64,000 nt of DNA, taken from NCBI GenBank assembly GCA_964439395.1, contig CAYTNV010000019.1:1-64000 (forward strand), given 5' to 3'. The notes under the pieces were generated by a model. It was not told the origin of the DNA. It was given only the letters and a program-made list of their open reading frames with translations, and did no database searches. The translations under genes and the position numbers were made by a program. Below, in pieces: positions 46,508 to 55,630 of this stretch; the first letter of the stretch is position 1; every line of letters starts with the position of its first letter. This stretch comes from JAUUSJ01 sp964439395. Its GTDB lineage: Bacteria > Bacillota > Clostridia > Lachnospirales > Lachnospiraceae.

Positions 46508-46955
46508 GAAGAAAATCAAACAAGCAAAAGAACCTAAAGGAAATAGTATTGGGCAAGGTGGAAATCCCGATCAATACTATTCACAATATCCTGCTTGGAA
46601 TTTTTCAAGCTGTGATAAGGAAAATTGGAGTCTATATTCTGATGGGGTACGCAAAATATTTTGGGATGAAATATTGCCTCATATTCAAGGATGGGAGACT
46701 CAAACTTGGGGCGATATTTTAATCAATGCAAAAAAGCAAAATCATTCCATTAATGTCGGAGATTTAAATAAAATAGCATCAGATAGATTTGTTGAGTTAT
46801 ACATTGAAGCAGAGTCTTTGATTTCTCTACGATTGACAGGCACCCATCGTATCTATGGATATATGAATGGCTCTGTTTTTAATATTCTATGGATTGACTT
46901 GGATCACGGCAATAATACAACATGTGTTTGCAGATCGTATAAGAAACATACCTAA
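46494..46955 (+). CDS. Toxin partner of the Panacea antitoxin (probable)
   Basis: 153 residues. The C-terminal half (DRFVELYIEAESLISLRLTG, then HRIYGYMNGSVFNILWIDL and SYKKHT) resembles partners of Panacea antitoxins, with a small alpha/beta fold. Direct overlap with the antitoxin gene (14 bases) and a shared strong promoter give the classic two-gene toxin-antitoxin arrangement. The target is not deducible. Confidence 0.7.
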   Translation: MAVCRKKIKQAKEPKGNSIGQGGNPDQYYSQYPAWNFSSCDKENWSLYSDGVRKIFWDEILPHIQGWETQTWGDILINAKKQNHSINVGDLNKIASDRFVELYIEAESLISLRLTGTHRIYGYMNGSVFNILWIDLDHGNNTTCVCRSYKKHT

Positions 46956-46989
46956 TATTCAATAAATGATAAGTCAAAATAAAAATACA

Positions 46990-47033
46990 GGGAGTCATCT
47001 AAATGACATTGATCATATAGATGCTCCCCTTTT
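46990..47033. terminator. Bidirectional terminator
   Basis: GGGAGTCATCT/AGATG.CTCCC stem with T-runs on both strands, between the toxin gene and the convergent zinc-ribbon gene. Confidence 0.75.
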
Positions 47034-47037
47034 GATG

Positions 47038-47640
47038 TTAAAAATTGCTGTTGCAACTGTTGCAGTGCCATTGTTTATTGACTTTTGAGCTTCCAAATCC
47101 GAGGAATCCAAACGAGAAACCTCGATCAAGGGCTTTTATTTTTTTTGTGTCAGTTGATTTGCAATATGGACATTCTGGGTGTTTGCGTTTGTACTCCTCT
47201 CGTTCACGGTTAACTTCTGTTATTGATTTGGGTGTGTATTTTAAATCGAATTTTTCTGGGACTTCTCCTGTGTCTAAAACATAATCGACAATAAAGAAAT
47301 TATCTCGATGATCCAAAATATATCCTTTTTCTCTCCCCATTATAGTCAACATATTATATTCTTTATAATGCACTCTTTTGTTTTCATCAATGTTATATAT
47401 CTCAAATATTGGGGATAGATCATACGTATCTCCATTGATAATCGTTTTTCTATATCTTAACGAATAATTACAATAAGGACATACCTCCGTATTTTCACTT
47501 ATCTCTTTTTGACATTGAGAACATTTTATTCTCGAACCAAAGATATTAACCCGTTTCTCCCTCAATGGATATCCACAATAAATGCACTTTTCGCTTTCAA
47601 AACTTATCTCTTTCTTACACTCAGGACAATCTATTATCAT
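47038..47640 (-). CDS. Zinc-ribbon protein, paralogue 1
   Basis: 200 residues. Two N-terminal zinc ribbons (CPECKKEIS...CIYCGYP; CSQCQKEIS...CPYCNYS), a central domain (INGDTYDLSPIFEIYNI) and a C-terminal ribbon (CPYCKSTDTKKI...WHCNSCNSNF). It is the paralogue of the next gene with one ribbon more. Antisense to the tape measure. ATG follows GGAGATG; extended -10 at 47674-47682. Function unknown. Confidence 0.7.
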   Translation of the reverse strand: MIIDCPECKKEISFESEKCIYCGYPLREKRVNIFGSRIKCSQCQKEISENTEVCPYCNYSLRYRKTIINGDTYDLSPIFEIYNIDENKRVHYKEYNMLTIMGREKGYILDHRDNFFIVDYVLDTGEVPEKFDLKYTPKSITEVNREREEYKRKHPECPYCKSTDTKKIKALDRGFSFGFLGFGSSKVNKQWHCNSCNSNF

Positions 47641-47673
47641 TTTTTCTTCATCTCCATTCTATTTTTTAGATTA

Positions 47674-47682
47674 AGTATAACA
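47674..47682 (-). promoter_or_regulatory. Extended -10 element
   Basis: TGTTATACT on the minus strand, within ATATGTTATACTT, identical to the element at 48357-48365 upstream of the paralogue. Confidence 0.5.
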
Positions 47683-47774
47683 TATACTTTATGTTATATC
47701 TACAAAAAGATGGTGTTCACTGGGCGAAAATTAAGAGATTTTGGAAGGCTTAATCATATATTGAAAAAACTAAA

Positions 47775-47804
47775 AGGAGCTATCATATAGATGCTCCTCT
47801 TTTT
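47775..47804. terminator. Bidirectional terminator
   Basis: AGGAGC/GCTCCT stem with inner TAT/ATA and a T-run on the plus side; it resembles the terminator at 46990 after the first paralogue. Confidence 0.7.
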
Positions 47805-47807
47805 ATA

Positions 47808-48323
47808 TCAAAAATCGCTGTCACAATTGTTGCAATGCCATTGTTTCGAATTTTTTGATAAACTAAATAATCCAAATACGGCAAAATTAGTAGCTTTGGA
47901 AAGACCACTTATTTTTTTTGTGTTTTTGCTTTTGCAGTATGGGCATGAAATCATAGTTTTCTTTTCGTAAGTATATTTTTCTGGTGGAGCAGGTTCATAT
48001 TTAAGTTCGAATTTCTCTGGAACTTCGTCTGAATCCAAGATCGTATGAACTATATTGAATCTGTCGATTAAATCTAAAATATATCCATTTTCCTCAGTCA
48101 TTTGATTTAAAGTATTTACTTCTTTTCTTATGTCTTTTGGGTCTGGATTATTTTTATGTACCTCAAAAATCGGAGTAAGATCGTATCTATCTCCATTAAT
48201 CCACGTGACTGTGTTTTTGCCATACCTCATAGCAATTGCGTCTTTTATTGGATATCCACACTGAACACATATTTCACTTTTATCACTTATTTGCCTTCCA
48301 CATTCTGGACACTCTATCAACAT
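47808..48323 (-). CDS. Zinc-ribbon protein, paralogue 2
   Basis: 171 residues: one N-terminal ribbon (CPECGRQIS...CVQCGYP), the same central motif (INGDRYDLTPIFEVHK), the same DSDEVPEKFELKYEP region and the same C-terminal ribbon (CPYCKSKNTKKI...WHCNNCDSDF) as the gene at 47038. The two genes, their promoters and their terminators are similar, so they come from a duplication of a whole unit. GAGGTGAT precedes ATG. Confidence 0.7.
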   Translation of the reverse strand: MLIECPECGRQISDKSEICVQCGYPIKDAIAMRYGKNTVTWINGDRYDLTPIFEVHKNNPDPKDIRKEVNTLNQMTEENGYILDLIDRFNIVHTILDSDEVPEKFELKYEPAPPEKYTYEKKTMISCPYCKSKNTKKISGLSKATNFAVFGLFSLSKNSKQWHCNNCDSDF

Positions 48324-48356
48324 TCGCTATCACCTCTTCTTATTATAGTTAAAGCA

Positions 48357-48365
48357 AGTATAACA
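48357..48365 (-). promoter_or_regulatory. Extended -10 element
   Basis: TGTTATACT on the minus strand, 34 bases upstream of the start at 48323, shared with the paralogue at 47674. Confidence 0.5.
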
Positions 48366-48397
48366 TATTTTTTCTACAAATTCCACTCAAAAGTTTG

Positions 48398-51300
48398 ATA
48401 TTTAAATCAATTGACAATGATTCAAACAATATCTCTGAAAATGTTGGAAAGCTTGCCAAATTATTTAACCTGCTGGGTGTAAACAATCCTATTTCAGATT
48501 TTAAAAAAATTTTCTCCCCTTCAAATTATAAATATACAGAAGAGCTTGGAGAAAGATTCAAAACTCTAAAATCTGAAGCAGGAGAAAAACATCTTTCGTT
48601 TAAAGAATATATTGGAGGATTAAATGGTGTTCCAGACGAAATTCGATATTTTATACAAACAACGAAAGAAGCTAATCCAACTTTAGACGATTTTAAAAAG
48701 TCCTTGAGTGGAATAAACATTGGATCAAAAATTGCGGCGGCTGGTTTAAATTTTCTTTCCTCTGCGATTATAAGCATTGCAGTAGATTTTATTTATACAG
48801 CAATTACTCGTGCAGATGATTTAGCAAACGCAGCCGAAGCCGCTGGTCAAGCGTATAAAGAAACTGCAAGTAATTTAGACTCCTACGCAAGTGAGATTGA
48901 AAGTCTAAGAAATACAATAAATGACCACAACTCCAGTTTGCAAGAAGTAACAGATTCAAGAACTCGTCTCAGAGAAATTCAAGACGAGATGATTTCTAAA
49001 TATGGCTCTGAGGTAGGGGCTATCGATAACATCACTAAAGCAGTACAGGGTCAAACAGATGCTATTGAAGAGAATATAGAAGCCCTCAAAAAACAGCAAT
49101 ATGAAAAAGAGATGGACAATCTTATTGCTAACGAAAGTGGAGGTTTCCTGTATAAAAACTCTATAGGAAACCTTTTGAATTATGGAACTGCATCACCAAA
49201 AAAAGTAATGATTAAGCAGATGGAAGACTTTGAAATTAAAATTCCGTATGTTGGTGGATACGAGGAACTTGAAGAAAAATTTAAGGAAATAATCAAAAAC
49301 AATCTGGGTGAATTTGACGAAGAGAATCCTACCCTTTTAAAAGGAACAGCTAAAGATGTTTATGCCACAATAGATGACTTAGAGACAGCTCTAAATGATT
49401 ATATTGCCAAAAATCCTAGTCTTAAATCATCATCATTTTTTGATGGCGTATCAGATCAATTATCATCTGCTGCTAGTGAAACAAATGAGATTTCCTCAAA
49501 ATATGAAGAATTATATAACTCCTATCTTATGTTTGAGAAAATTCTTCCAAATGGTACCTACAAAGGTTATTATGAGGACATTGAAGAAGAATACAATAAA
49601 CACCAAGAAGCAATAAACTCTGGTGATTCAAAAAAAGCGGAAGAAGCATTTCAAAATTATGTCCAAAAAACTAGTGAAGCCACTCAAAAAGCATTAGATG
49701 ATGGAGAAGAAGGAGTAGCAAACTTCTTTAAATCTCTACACACAGAATTAGAAGTTGAAGTTAATCTTTCTATACACAAGAAAGACATCAACAACGATAT
49801 CAAAGATGCTCTCACTGATGCTGGCGTTCTTGATAAAGACGGGAAAATTACAGCTAAATATTCTTTAGAAGATCTTATATCGGGAGAAGGTAAATATTCA
49901 GAACTAACTGACGAATTAAAAGACTTGATACCTACGTATGATATTAATTTTGAAACCTTGCAAAAACTCCTCGAAGACGATTATGGATTAAAATCCAAAC
50001 AAGCCATTGAACTCGCTGATAAATTTAAAGGAGAATATCAGAAAGAAATTGAAGAACTTTCAAATCAAGATTTAACTACTGTCGGCAAAATAGACCTTAG
50101 TTACATAGAAACTTGGGACGAATTAATCGAGAGAATCGAAAAATATAATCAATTAATGGCTCAAGGAAACGAAGAAGATGCAAAACTGGCTTTAATAACC
50201 AATAAAGAAAAGCAAGATACAATCACTGGAAAATTTACAAGAAAAGTATCGAGAGAAACGGAAAGTCAAAAAAATCAATATAAAAAAGATAACCCATCTG
50301 TATCTCAAAAAGAATTAAATAAAATTCTTGGCAATCCACAACATCAACTTGATGAGTTCGAGAAATGGATAAATTCGCTTGACTCAGATGAACTAAATCT
50401 TGTTTATAAAATTTCTCTTGATGATGAATCTGCCTACTACTCCCTCGAGCAATGGCAAAAAGCATTTGATAATGCCCAAAAGACAAAATCTGAGCAAGAA
50501 ATGGAATACCTTTCCACCATCCTTAATTCAACAGAAGATGGTAGTTTTGGCAAACAATATCAGGAGGCTATAAAAGACTTAGATACTTTACAGGATGCTC
50601 TACAAAAATTTAACGCTGGCGAACTCTCCTCTTCTGACAAACAATCTCTCATCGAGCAATTTCCAGTATTAACTCAATATGAAAACTTTGGAGAAGGAAT
50701 CTCTGCCCAAATAAATACTTTGCTAGGAGATGCCGAGAGAGAAACAGGGCTTGAACAACTTTTCAAGGAGAAAATAGCTGAACTTACCAAGAGCTATGGA
50801 GAAGACTCTGAATTGGTCAAAGCTCTCACGAAAATAAAGGAAGAACTTTTTGAAAATTATAAAATATCTCAAAATTCTGATGGTTCTTACTCCACTACCA
50901 GTACAAGGAAATCTGATATTATATCAAAATATACAGATCAACTCAATGAAATCGACCATACAATGAATGTAACTAATAATGAGATTGATAAATTAAAAGT
51001 TCAAGAAAATTATAATGTAGACGAGTTTTATAATGAACTCATAGAGGCAGCTGGCAAAAAAAAGGAACTATTACTGCAAGAGCGAAACGACCTACAAGCT
51101 CTACTTTCTAGTGGCTCCGTAGAAGTAGGCACAGCAGAATACAACGAAATCCAACAACAAATCCGTGATTTGGACGAGCAAATTATAGATGCAGATAAAT
51201 CCGTTGTCCAATACACTAAGGATCTCAAAGACTTACAGGTTCAAAAATTTGACAAGATAAAGCAAGAATTTGATGACCAAGCCTCCCTCCTCGATCATGA

Positions 51301-54300
51301 AGCCAATATGCTCAATAAACAGATTGAAGGAATTGAAAAACAGGGGGATATTGTAGACGCAAGTCAATATGAAACTCTTATTGCATTAGAACAACAAAAA
51401 ATATCTAAATTAGAACAACAGCTTGCTTCTCTCCAACAGGCAATGCAAAATGCTCTAAATTCTGGCGCAATTCAAGAGGGCGACCACGAATGGTATGAGA
51501 TGCAAAAATCAATCAATGATACAGAAGAATCGATAATGGATGCTAAAAATGCAATCATTGATTATAATCAAGCAATTAAACAAATTCAGATTGATAAATT
51601 TGACAAAATAGTGGAGAAGTTTGAAGGCATGGCATCTGCCTTAGATCATCAAACTTCTATGCTAGAAAAGCAAGTAGAACTTCTAGAATTACGTGGAGAA
51701 ACCGCTGACGCTTCTATGTATTTGTCATTGATTGGAATTGAGCAACAAAAAATGGCATTGCTCAATCAAGAATTGGCTGAGTTACAAAGCAGTTTAAATG
51801 AAGGACTCTCCAACGGAAGTATCCAAGAAGGTACAAAAGAGTTCTATGATATGCAAAATCAAATCTATGGTGTAGAGGAATCTATTTTGGACTCTCAGAT
51901 AGCCATAGAAAAATTCAATCAGTCAATTAAAGATTTGTATGTTGATAAATTTGATGAAATAGAACGAAAATTCCAATCAATGACAAATACATTTGACCAT
52001 CAGGTCAGTATGATGGACAAAAACCTTCAATTACTTGAATTAAGAGGAGACACGGCTGATGCCTCTATGTATTCTCAGATGCAAGCTATACAGCTTTCTA
52101 AACAGGCAACTTTGGAGCAAGAGTTAGTTGAATTGCAAGCAGCGATGTCAGACGCAATTGCCCACGGGGTAAAGGAAACCGATGAGCAGTATCTATCTAT
52201 GCAAAGTACGCTTTATGCCACAGAAGAAGCCATTATGGATTGTAAAATTGCTGTAGAAGAATATAATCAGGCTATTAAAGATTTATATGTAAAGAAATTC
52301 GAGGAAATACAGAGAAAATTTGAAATCATGACATCCTCTATGTCACATCAAGTAACGATGCTTGATAAACAAATCCAGCTCATAGAAGCCAGAGGAGACG
52401 ACATAGATGCTTCCATGTACTCTCAAATGCAAGCTTTAGAAAATCAAAAAATGAACACTCTTGAACAACAACTCGTGCAACTTCAAGCAGCGATGGCAGA
52501 AGCTCGTGCAAATGGAATAACTGAAACTGATGAGCAATATCTAACCATGCAAAATACTCTCTATGAAACCGAAGAGGCTATCATGGGTTGTAAGATTGCT
52601 ATGGAGCAATATAATCAAGCTATTAAAGATTTATATGTAAAGAAATTCGAGGAAATACAGAGAAAATTTGAAATCATGACATCCTCTATGTCACATCAAG
52701 TAACGATGCTTGATAAACAAATCCAGCTCATAGAAGCCAGAGGAGACGACATAGATGCTTCCATGTACTCTCAAATGCAAGCTTTAGAAAATCAAAAAAT
52801 GAACACTCTTGAACAACAACTCGTGCAACTTCAAGCAGCGATGGCAGAAGCTCGTGCAAATGGAATAACTGAAACTGATGAGCAATATCTAACCATGCAA
52901 AATACTCTCTATGAAACCGAAGAGGCTATCATGGGTTGTAAGATTGCTATGGAGCAATATAATCAAGCTATTAAAGATTTGCAAGTTGAAAAGCTAGAAA
53001 AAATAGCTGAAAAGTTTGATAATATGTCTGCTACCCTAGATCATAAGATTAATACGATAGAAAATAAGATAAAAATTCTAGAATTACAGGGTAAAGATAT
53101 AGACGCTTCTATGTACGAAGATATGATTCGTATTGAAGAGCAAAGGACAAAAGATTTAGAAAAAGAGTTAGTCGAACTAAAATCTGCTATGCAAGAGGCT
53201 ATCGCAAGTGGAGATATCACTGAGGGCGATGAACAATGGGCGCAGATGGAGCAAACTATCAATGATGTAGAAGAAGCGATTCAAAATTCTACTATCGCAG
53301 CCTTAGAATTTAAAGAAGCGATTAAAGATCTTTATTTAGATAAATTCAATAAAGTAGCTGAGAAATTTGATAATGAACTCTCTTTGACAGGACACAAAGA
53401 AAATTCAATCAAAAATGATATGGATATTTTAGAGGCTCGCGGATATATGGCAAGTGAAAAATCCTACTTAGATCTTTTGAAAGTTAGTCAGACAAACCTT
53501 AGCCAAAATCAGAAAAAAGCAGATAAACTAAGAGCTTCTCTGCAAGAGGCATTGGATTCTGGCTATATAGAAAAAGGCAGCGAGCAATGGTACGAGATGG
53601 TCAAGGAAATCAATGATGCAGATGAAAGTGTACAAGATGTAAAGAAATCATTGATTGAATATCAAAATGAGCTTAGACAACTCAAATGGGATAAGTTTGA
53701 CTGGGTACTGGATAGAATGTCTAAGATAACAGATGAGACAGAATTCCTCATTAAACTCATGAGTGATTCTGATTTATTTGAAGACAACGGAAATATTACT
53801 AATAAAGGACAGGCAACTCTTGGGCTTCATGCAGTTGCATACAACGTAGATATGACTCAGGCTGACAAATATGCGAAAGAATTAAATAAAATCACAGCCC
53901 AACTGCTGTCAGACCCATACAATACAGACTTAATAGCACGCAGAGATGAATTGTTAAAACTCCAGCAAGAATCAATTTTAGCTGCGGAGGATGAAAAACA
54001 GGCAATAAAAGATTTAGTTGAGGATGGGATTAATAAGCAATTGGAAGCAACCCAAGAGCTTATTGATAAGAGAAAAGAAGCCCTCTCCGCCGAAAAAGAG
54101 TTGCATGATTATCAAAAGAATATCCGTGAAAAAACTAAGGAAATTTCTTCTCTAGAAAAACAAATGGCTGCTTACGCTGGAGATGACTCCGAAGAAACAA
54201 AAGCCACTATTCAAAAATTAAAAGTTTCTTTAGAGGAAGCAAGAGAAGATTTGAGTGAAACGGAATATGATAAATATATATCAGATCAGGAGGAATTGCT

Positions 54301-55246
54301 TGATAATCTTTATGATGAGTACGAGGAGTTATTAAATGCTAGACTAGATGATGTAGATGCACTCATCAAAGAAATTGTCGAATCTACAAATAAGAACTCT
54401 GAGGAAATTCAACAAACAATATCTGATGTGGCATCTGAAGTTGGATATTATGTAACGGATGAGATGAAAAATATTTGGGGAAGTTCTTCTCTCTCTACGA
54501 ACCAAGTTGTGGATGTTTATGGAGAAGGATTTTTAGATAAATTAACCACAACAAATTCTACTCTAAATAATATTCAGAATCTCTTAGAAGAAATGAGCTA
54601 CGTTAATGATAAGAAGGTAGGTTCTACTATAGCTACTATTCCAGCAGAAAAACAGGATAAAGACCTTGGATTTATCACAATCAAGAAGACTGAGGATCCG
54701 AACTTTGACAGTAGCTTTGCTACAAGAGCAAAGTATTATAAGAAAGCGGGATATACTGACGCATATATTGATTCTGCGGAACAGAAAAGAAAAGTACTTG
54801 CATGGCTACAAAAGAATGGATATGCAAAAGGTAAGAAGAAAGTTACAAAACCTGAAATAAAACCAACACAGGAGGAAGGTGTTGAGTATATTCTCTCCCC
54901 TTCCACTGGGGCTATCCTAACACCATTAAAATCAGGAGATTCAGTTCTCACCAACGGAATGACAAAAACACTTTGGGATTTTGCATCTAATCCAAGTAAT
55001 TTTATTCGCAAAAACACTTTGCTTAATGGAACTACTCAGCTTACACCATTCCAAAATATATCAAAAGGCGGAAACATAGATATGGGAGGAATTTCTCTTA
55101 ACATAGCAATTGATCACGTTCAAGATTATAACGATTTTGTAAACCAGGCAATAAGAGATAATAAATTTGAAAAGTTCATTCGCTCAATTACAATTGATAG
55201 ATTGAACGGTGGAAATTCATTGGCAAAAAATAAATATAGACGTTAA
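48398..55246 (+). CDS. Tape measure protein, exon 2
   Basis: 2282 codons. It begins IFKSIDNDSNNISENVG and holds a hydrophobic AAAGLNFLSSAIISIAVDFI segment near residue 115, then a long coiled-coil rod with about eight ~116-residue repeats (50940-53690), and a C-terminal globular part ending in FEKFIRSITIDRLNGG. The TTG at 48395 belongs to the intron end. The exon follows on exon 1 in frame. Together they form the ruler that sets tail length and guides DNA entry. Confidence 0.88.
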   Translation: MFKSIDNDSNNISENVGKLAKLFNLLGVNNPISDFKKIFSPSNYKYTEELGERFKTLKSEAGEKHLSFKEYIGGLNGVPDEIRYFIQTTKEANPTLDDFKKSLSGINIGSKIAAAGLNFLSSAIISIAVDFIYTAITRADDLANAAEAAGQAYKETASNLDSYASEIESLRNTINDHNSSLQEVTDSRTRLREIQDEMISKYGSEVGAIDNITKAVQGQTDAIEENIEALKKQQYEKEMDNLIANESGGFLYKNSIGNLLNYGTASPKKVMIKQMEDFEIKIPYVGGYEELEEKFKEIIKNNLGEFDEENPTLLKGTAKDVYATIDDLETALNDYIAKNPSLKSSSFFDGVSDQLSSAASETNEISSKYEELYNSYLMFEKILPNGTYKGYYEDIEEEYNKHQEAINSGDSKKAEEAFQNYVQKTSEATQKALDDGEEGVANFFKSLHTELEVEVNLSIHKKDINNDIKDALTDAGVLDKDGKITAKYSLEDLISGEGKYSELTDELKDLIPTYDINFETLQKLLEDDYGLKSKQAIELADKFKGEYQKEIEELSNQDLTTVGKIDLSYIETWDELIERIEKYNQLMAQGNEEDAKLALITNKEKQDTITGKFTRKVSRETESQKNQYKKDNPSVSQKELNKILGNPQHQLDEFEKWINSLDSDELNLVYKISLDDESAYYSLEQWQKAFDNAQKTKSEQEMEYLSTILNSTEDGSFGKQYQEAIKDLDTLQDALQKFNAGELSSSDKQSLIEQFPVLTQYENFGEGISAQINTLLGDAERETGLEQLFKEKIAELTKSYGEDSELVKALTKIKEELFENYKISQNSDGSYSTTSTRKSDIISKYTDQLNEIDHTMNVTNNEIDKLKVQENYNVDEFYNELIEAAGKKKELLLQERNDLQALLSSGSVEVGTAEYNEIQQQIRDLDEQIIDADKSVVQYTKDLKDLQVQKFDKIKQEFDDQASLLDHEANMLNKQIEGIEKQGDIVDASQYETLIALEQQKISKLEQQLASLQQAMQNALNSGAIQEGDHEWYEMQKSINDTEESIMDAKNAIIDYNQAIKQIQIDKFDKIVEKFEGMASALDHQTSMLEKQVELLELRGETADASMYLSLIGIEQQKMALLNQELAELQSSLNEGLSNGSIQEGTKEFYDMQNQIYGVEESILDSQIAIEKFNQSIKDLYVDKFDEIERKFQSMTNTFDHQVSMMDKNLQLLELRGDTADASMYSQMQAIQLSKQATLEQELVELQAAMSDAIAHGVKETDEQYLSMQSTLYATEEAIMDCKIAVEEYNQAIKDLYVKKFEEIQRKFEIMTSSMSHQVTMLDKQIQLIEARGDDIDASMYSQMQALENQKMNTLEQQLVQLQAAMAEARANGITETDEQYLTMQNTLYETEEAIMGCKIAMEQYNQAIKDLYVKKFEEIQRKFEIMTSSMSHQVTMLDKQIQLIEARGDDIDASMYSQMQALENQKMNTLEQQLVQLQAAMAEARANGITETDEQYLTMQNTLYETEEAIMGCKIAMEQYNQAIKDLQVEKLEKIAEKFDNMSATLDHKINTIENKIKILELQGKDIDASMYEDMIRIEEQRTKDLEKELVELKSAMQEAIASGDITEGDEQWAQMEQTINDVEEAIQNSTIAALEFKEAIKDLYLDKFNKVAEKFDNELSLTGHKENSIKNDMDILEARGYMASEKSYLDLLKVSQTNLSQNQKKADKLRASLQEALDSGYIEKGSEQWYEMVKEINDADESVQDVKKSLIEYQNELRQLKWDKFDWVLDRMSKITDETEFLIKLMSDSDLFEDNGNITNKGQATLGLHAVAYNVDMTQADKYAKELNKITAQLLSDPYNTDLIARRDELLKLQQESILAAEDEKQAIKDLVEDGINKQLEATQELIDKRKEALSAEKELHDYQKNIREKTKEISSLEKQMAAYAGDDSEETKATIQKLKVSLEEAREDLSETEYDKYISDQEELLDNLYDEYEELLNARLDDVDALIKEIVESTNKNSEEIQQTISDVASEVGYYVTDEMKNIWGSSSLSTNQVVDVYGEGFLDKLTTTNSTLNNIQNLLEEMSYVNDKKVGSTIATIPAEKQDKDLGFITIKKTEDPNFDSSFATRAKYYKKAGYTDAYIDSAEQKRKVLAWLQKNGYAKGKKKVTKPEIKPTQEEGVEYILSPSTGAILTPLKSGDSVLTNGMTKTLWDFASNPSNFIRKNTLLNGTTQLTPFQNISKGGNIDMGGISLNIAIDHVQDYNDFVNQAIRDNKFEKFIRSITIDRLNGGNSLAKNKYRR
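50940..53690 (+). repeat. Eight-unit coiled-coil repeat array in the tape measure
   Basis: Units of ~112-118 residues, each with K-F-(D/E)-x-I-x-x-K-F near the start, then a DHxxxMLxKQ helix, RGxxxDASMY, and ending in YNQAIKDLYV. The first unit is the most diverged; units four and five are identical. Confidence 0.85.
52280..52975 (+). repeat. Exact 348-bp tandem duplication
   Basis: Positions 52280-52627 and 52628-52975 read identically, encoding the same 116 residues (one repeat unit) twice. Neighbouring units differ at many positions, so this duplication is recent. Confidence 0.88.
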
Positions 55247-55251
55247 TGTGG

Positions 55252-55279
55252 GAGCAGGCTCGTACTGCTCTCTTTTTTT
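55252..55279 (+). terminator. Rho-independent terminator
   Basis: GAGCAG/CTGCTC stem followed by TCTTTTTTT, just after the tape measure stop. Confidence 0.85.
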
Positions 55280-55299
55280 AATTAAAGGAGATTATAATT

Positions 55300-55626
55300 A
55301 TGGATTACAAGAAAGAATACGAAAATCAGAGACAGGTAAACACAAAACTCGTAGAGGAAATTGATAATTTAAAAACCAAAATAAAAGATTTAAAACTAGA
55401 GAATGACTTTTTGAAATTATACAAAACAGTAGATGATGATACCTCTACAAAACTCCTGGAGAGTCTGACAAAAACAAAGGAAGAATATAGAGAGCTGTGC
55501 CGTGAAGCTAGAAGGACAATCCACGAAGCAGAGGAAGAAAAAGAACTATATAGAAAATCTCGCATGGAAGTCAAAGAGTATTTGGAGAAAGCATCTGAAA
55601 TATTACAAGCAGTCAAAGGAGAGTGA
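55300..55626 (+). CDS. Small coiled-coil protein
   Basis: 108 residues, nearly all coiled coil (EEIDNLKTKIKDLKLENDFL). AAAGGAG precedes ATG. Located between tape measure and distal tail gene; the stop lies at the ribosome binding site of the next gene, so the two are coupled. Confidence 0.65.
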   Translation: MDYKKEYENQRQVNTKLVEEIDNLKTKIKDLKLENDFLKLYKTVDDDTSTKLLESLTKTKEEYRELCREARRTIHEAEEEKELYRKSRMEVKEYLEKASEILQAVKGE

Positions 55627-55630
55627 TTTT

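Larger units (their letters stand above)
44581..48397 (+). other. Cargo-carrying group I intron in the tape measure gene
   Basis: A 3.8-kb insertion with an assignable group I core: P1 (exon 44570-44578 with 44680-44688, nine pairs, then one mismatch and T-G at the splice site), P3 (GAATCG 44696-44701 with CGGTTC 44929-44934), P4 (TGCTGG 44726-44731 with TCAGCA 44874-44879), P7 (GACT 44920-44923 with AGTC 44959-44962) and P8 (AGTC-GAAA-GGCT). The core ends near 45000. The proposed 3' end is G48397, 3.4 kb away, after five to six cargo genes. No homing endonuclease is present. 5' boundary well supported, 3' boundary inferred from frame and the terminal G. Confidence 0.8.

Noticed and set aside
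44597..48422. Invertible DNA segment bounded by the 11-base inverted repeat
   Set aside because: Flipping the segment gives a short frame that stops soon and does not restore the tape measure, whereas splicing does; the pairing fits RNA folding better.
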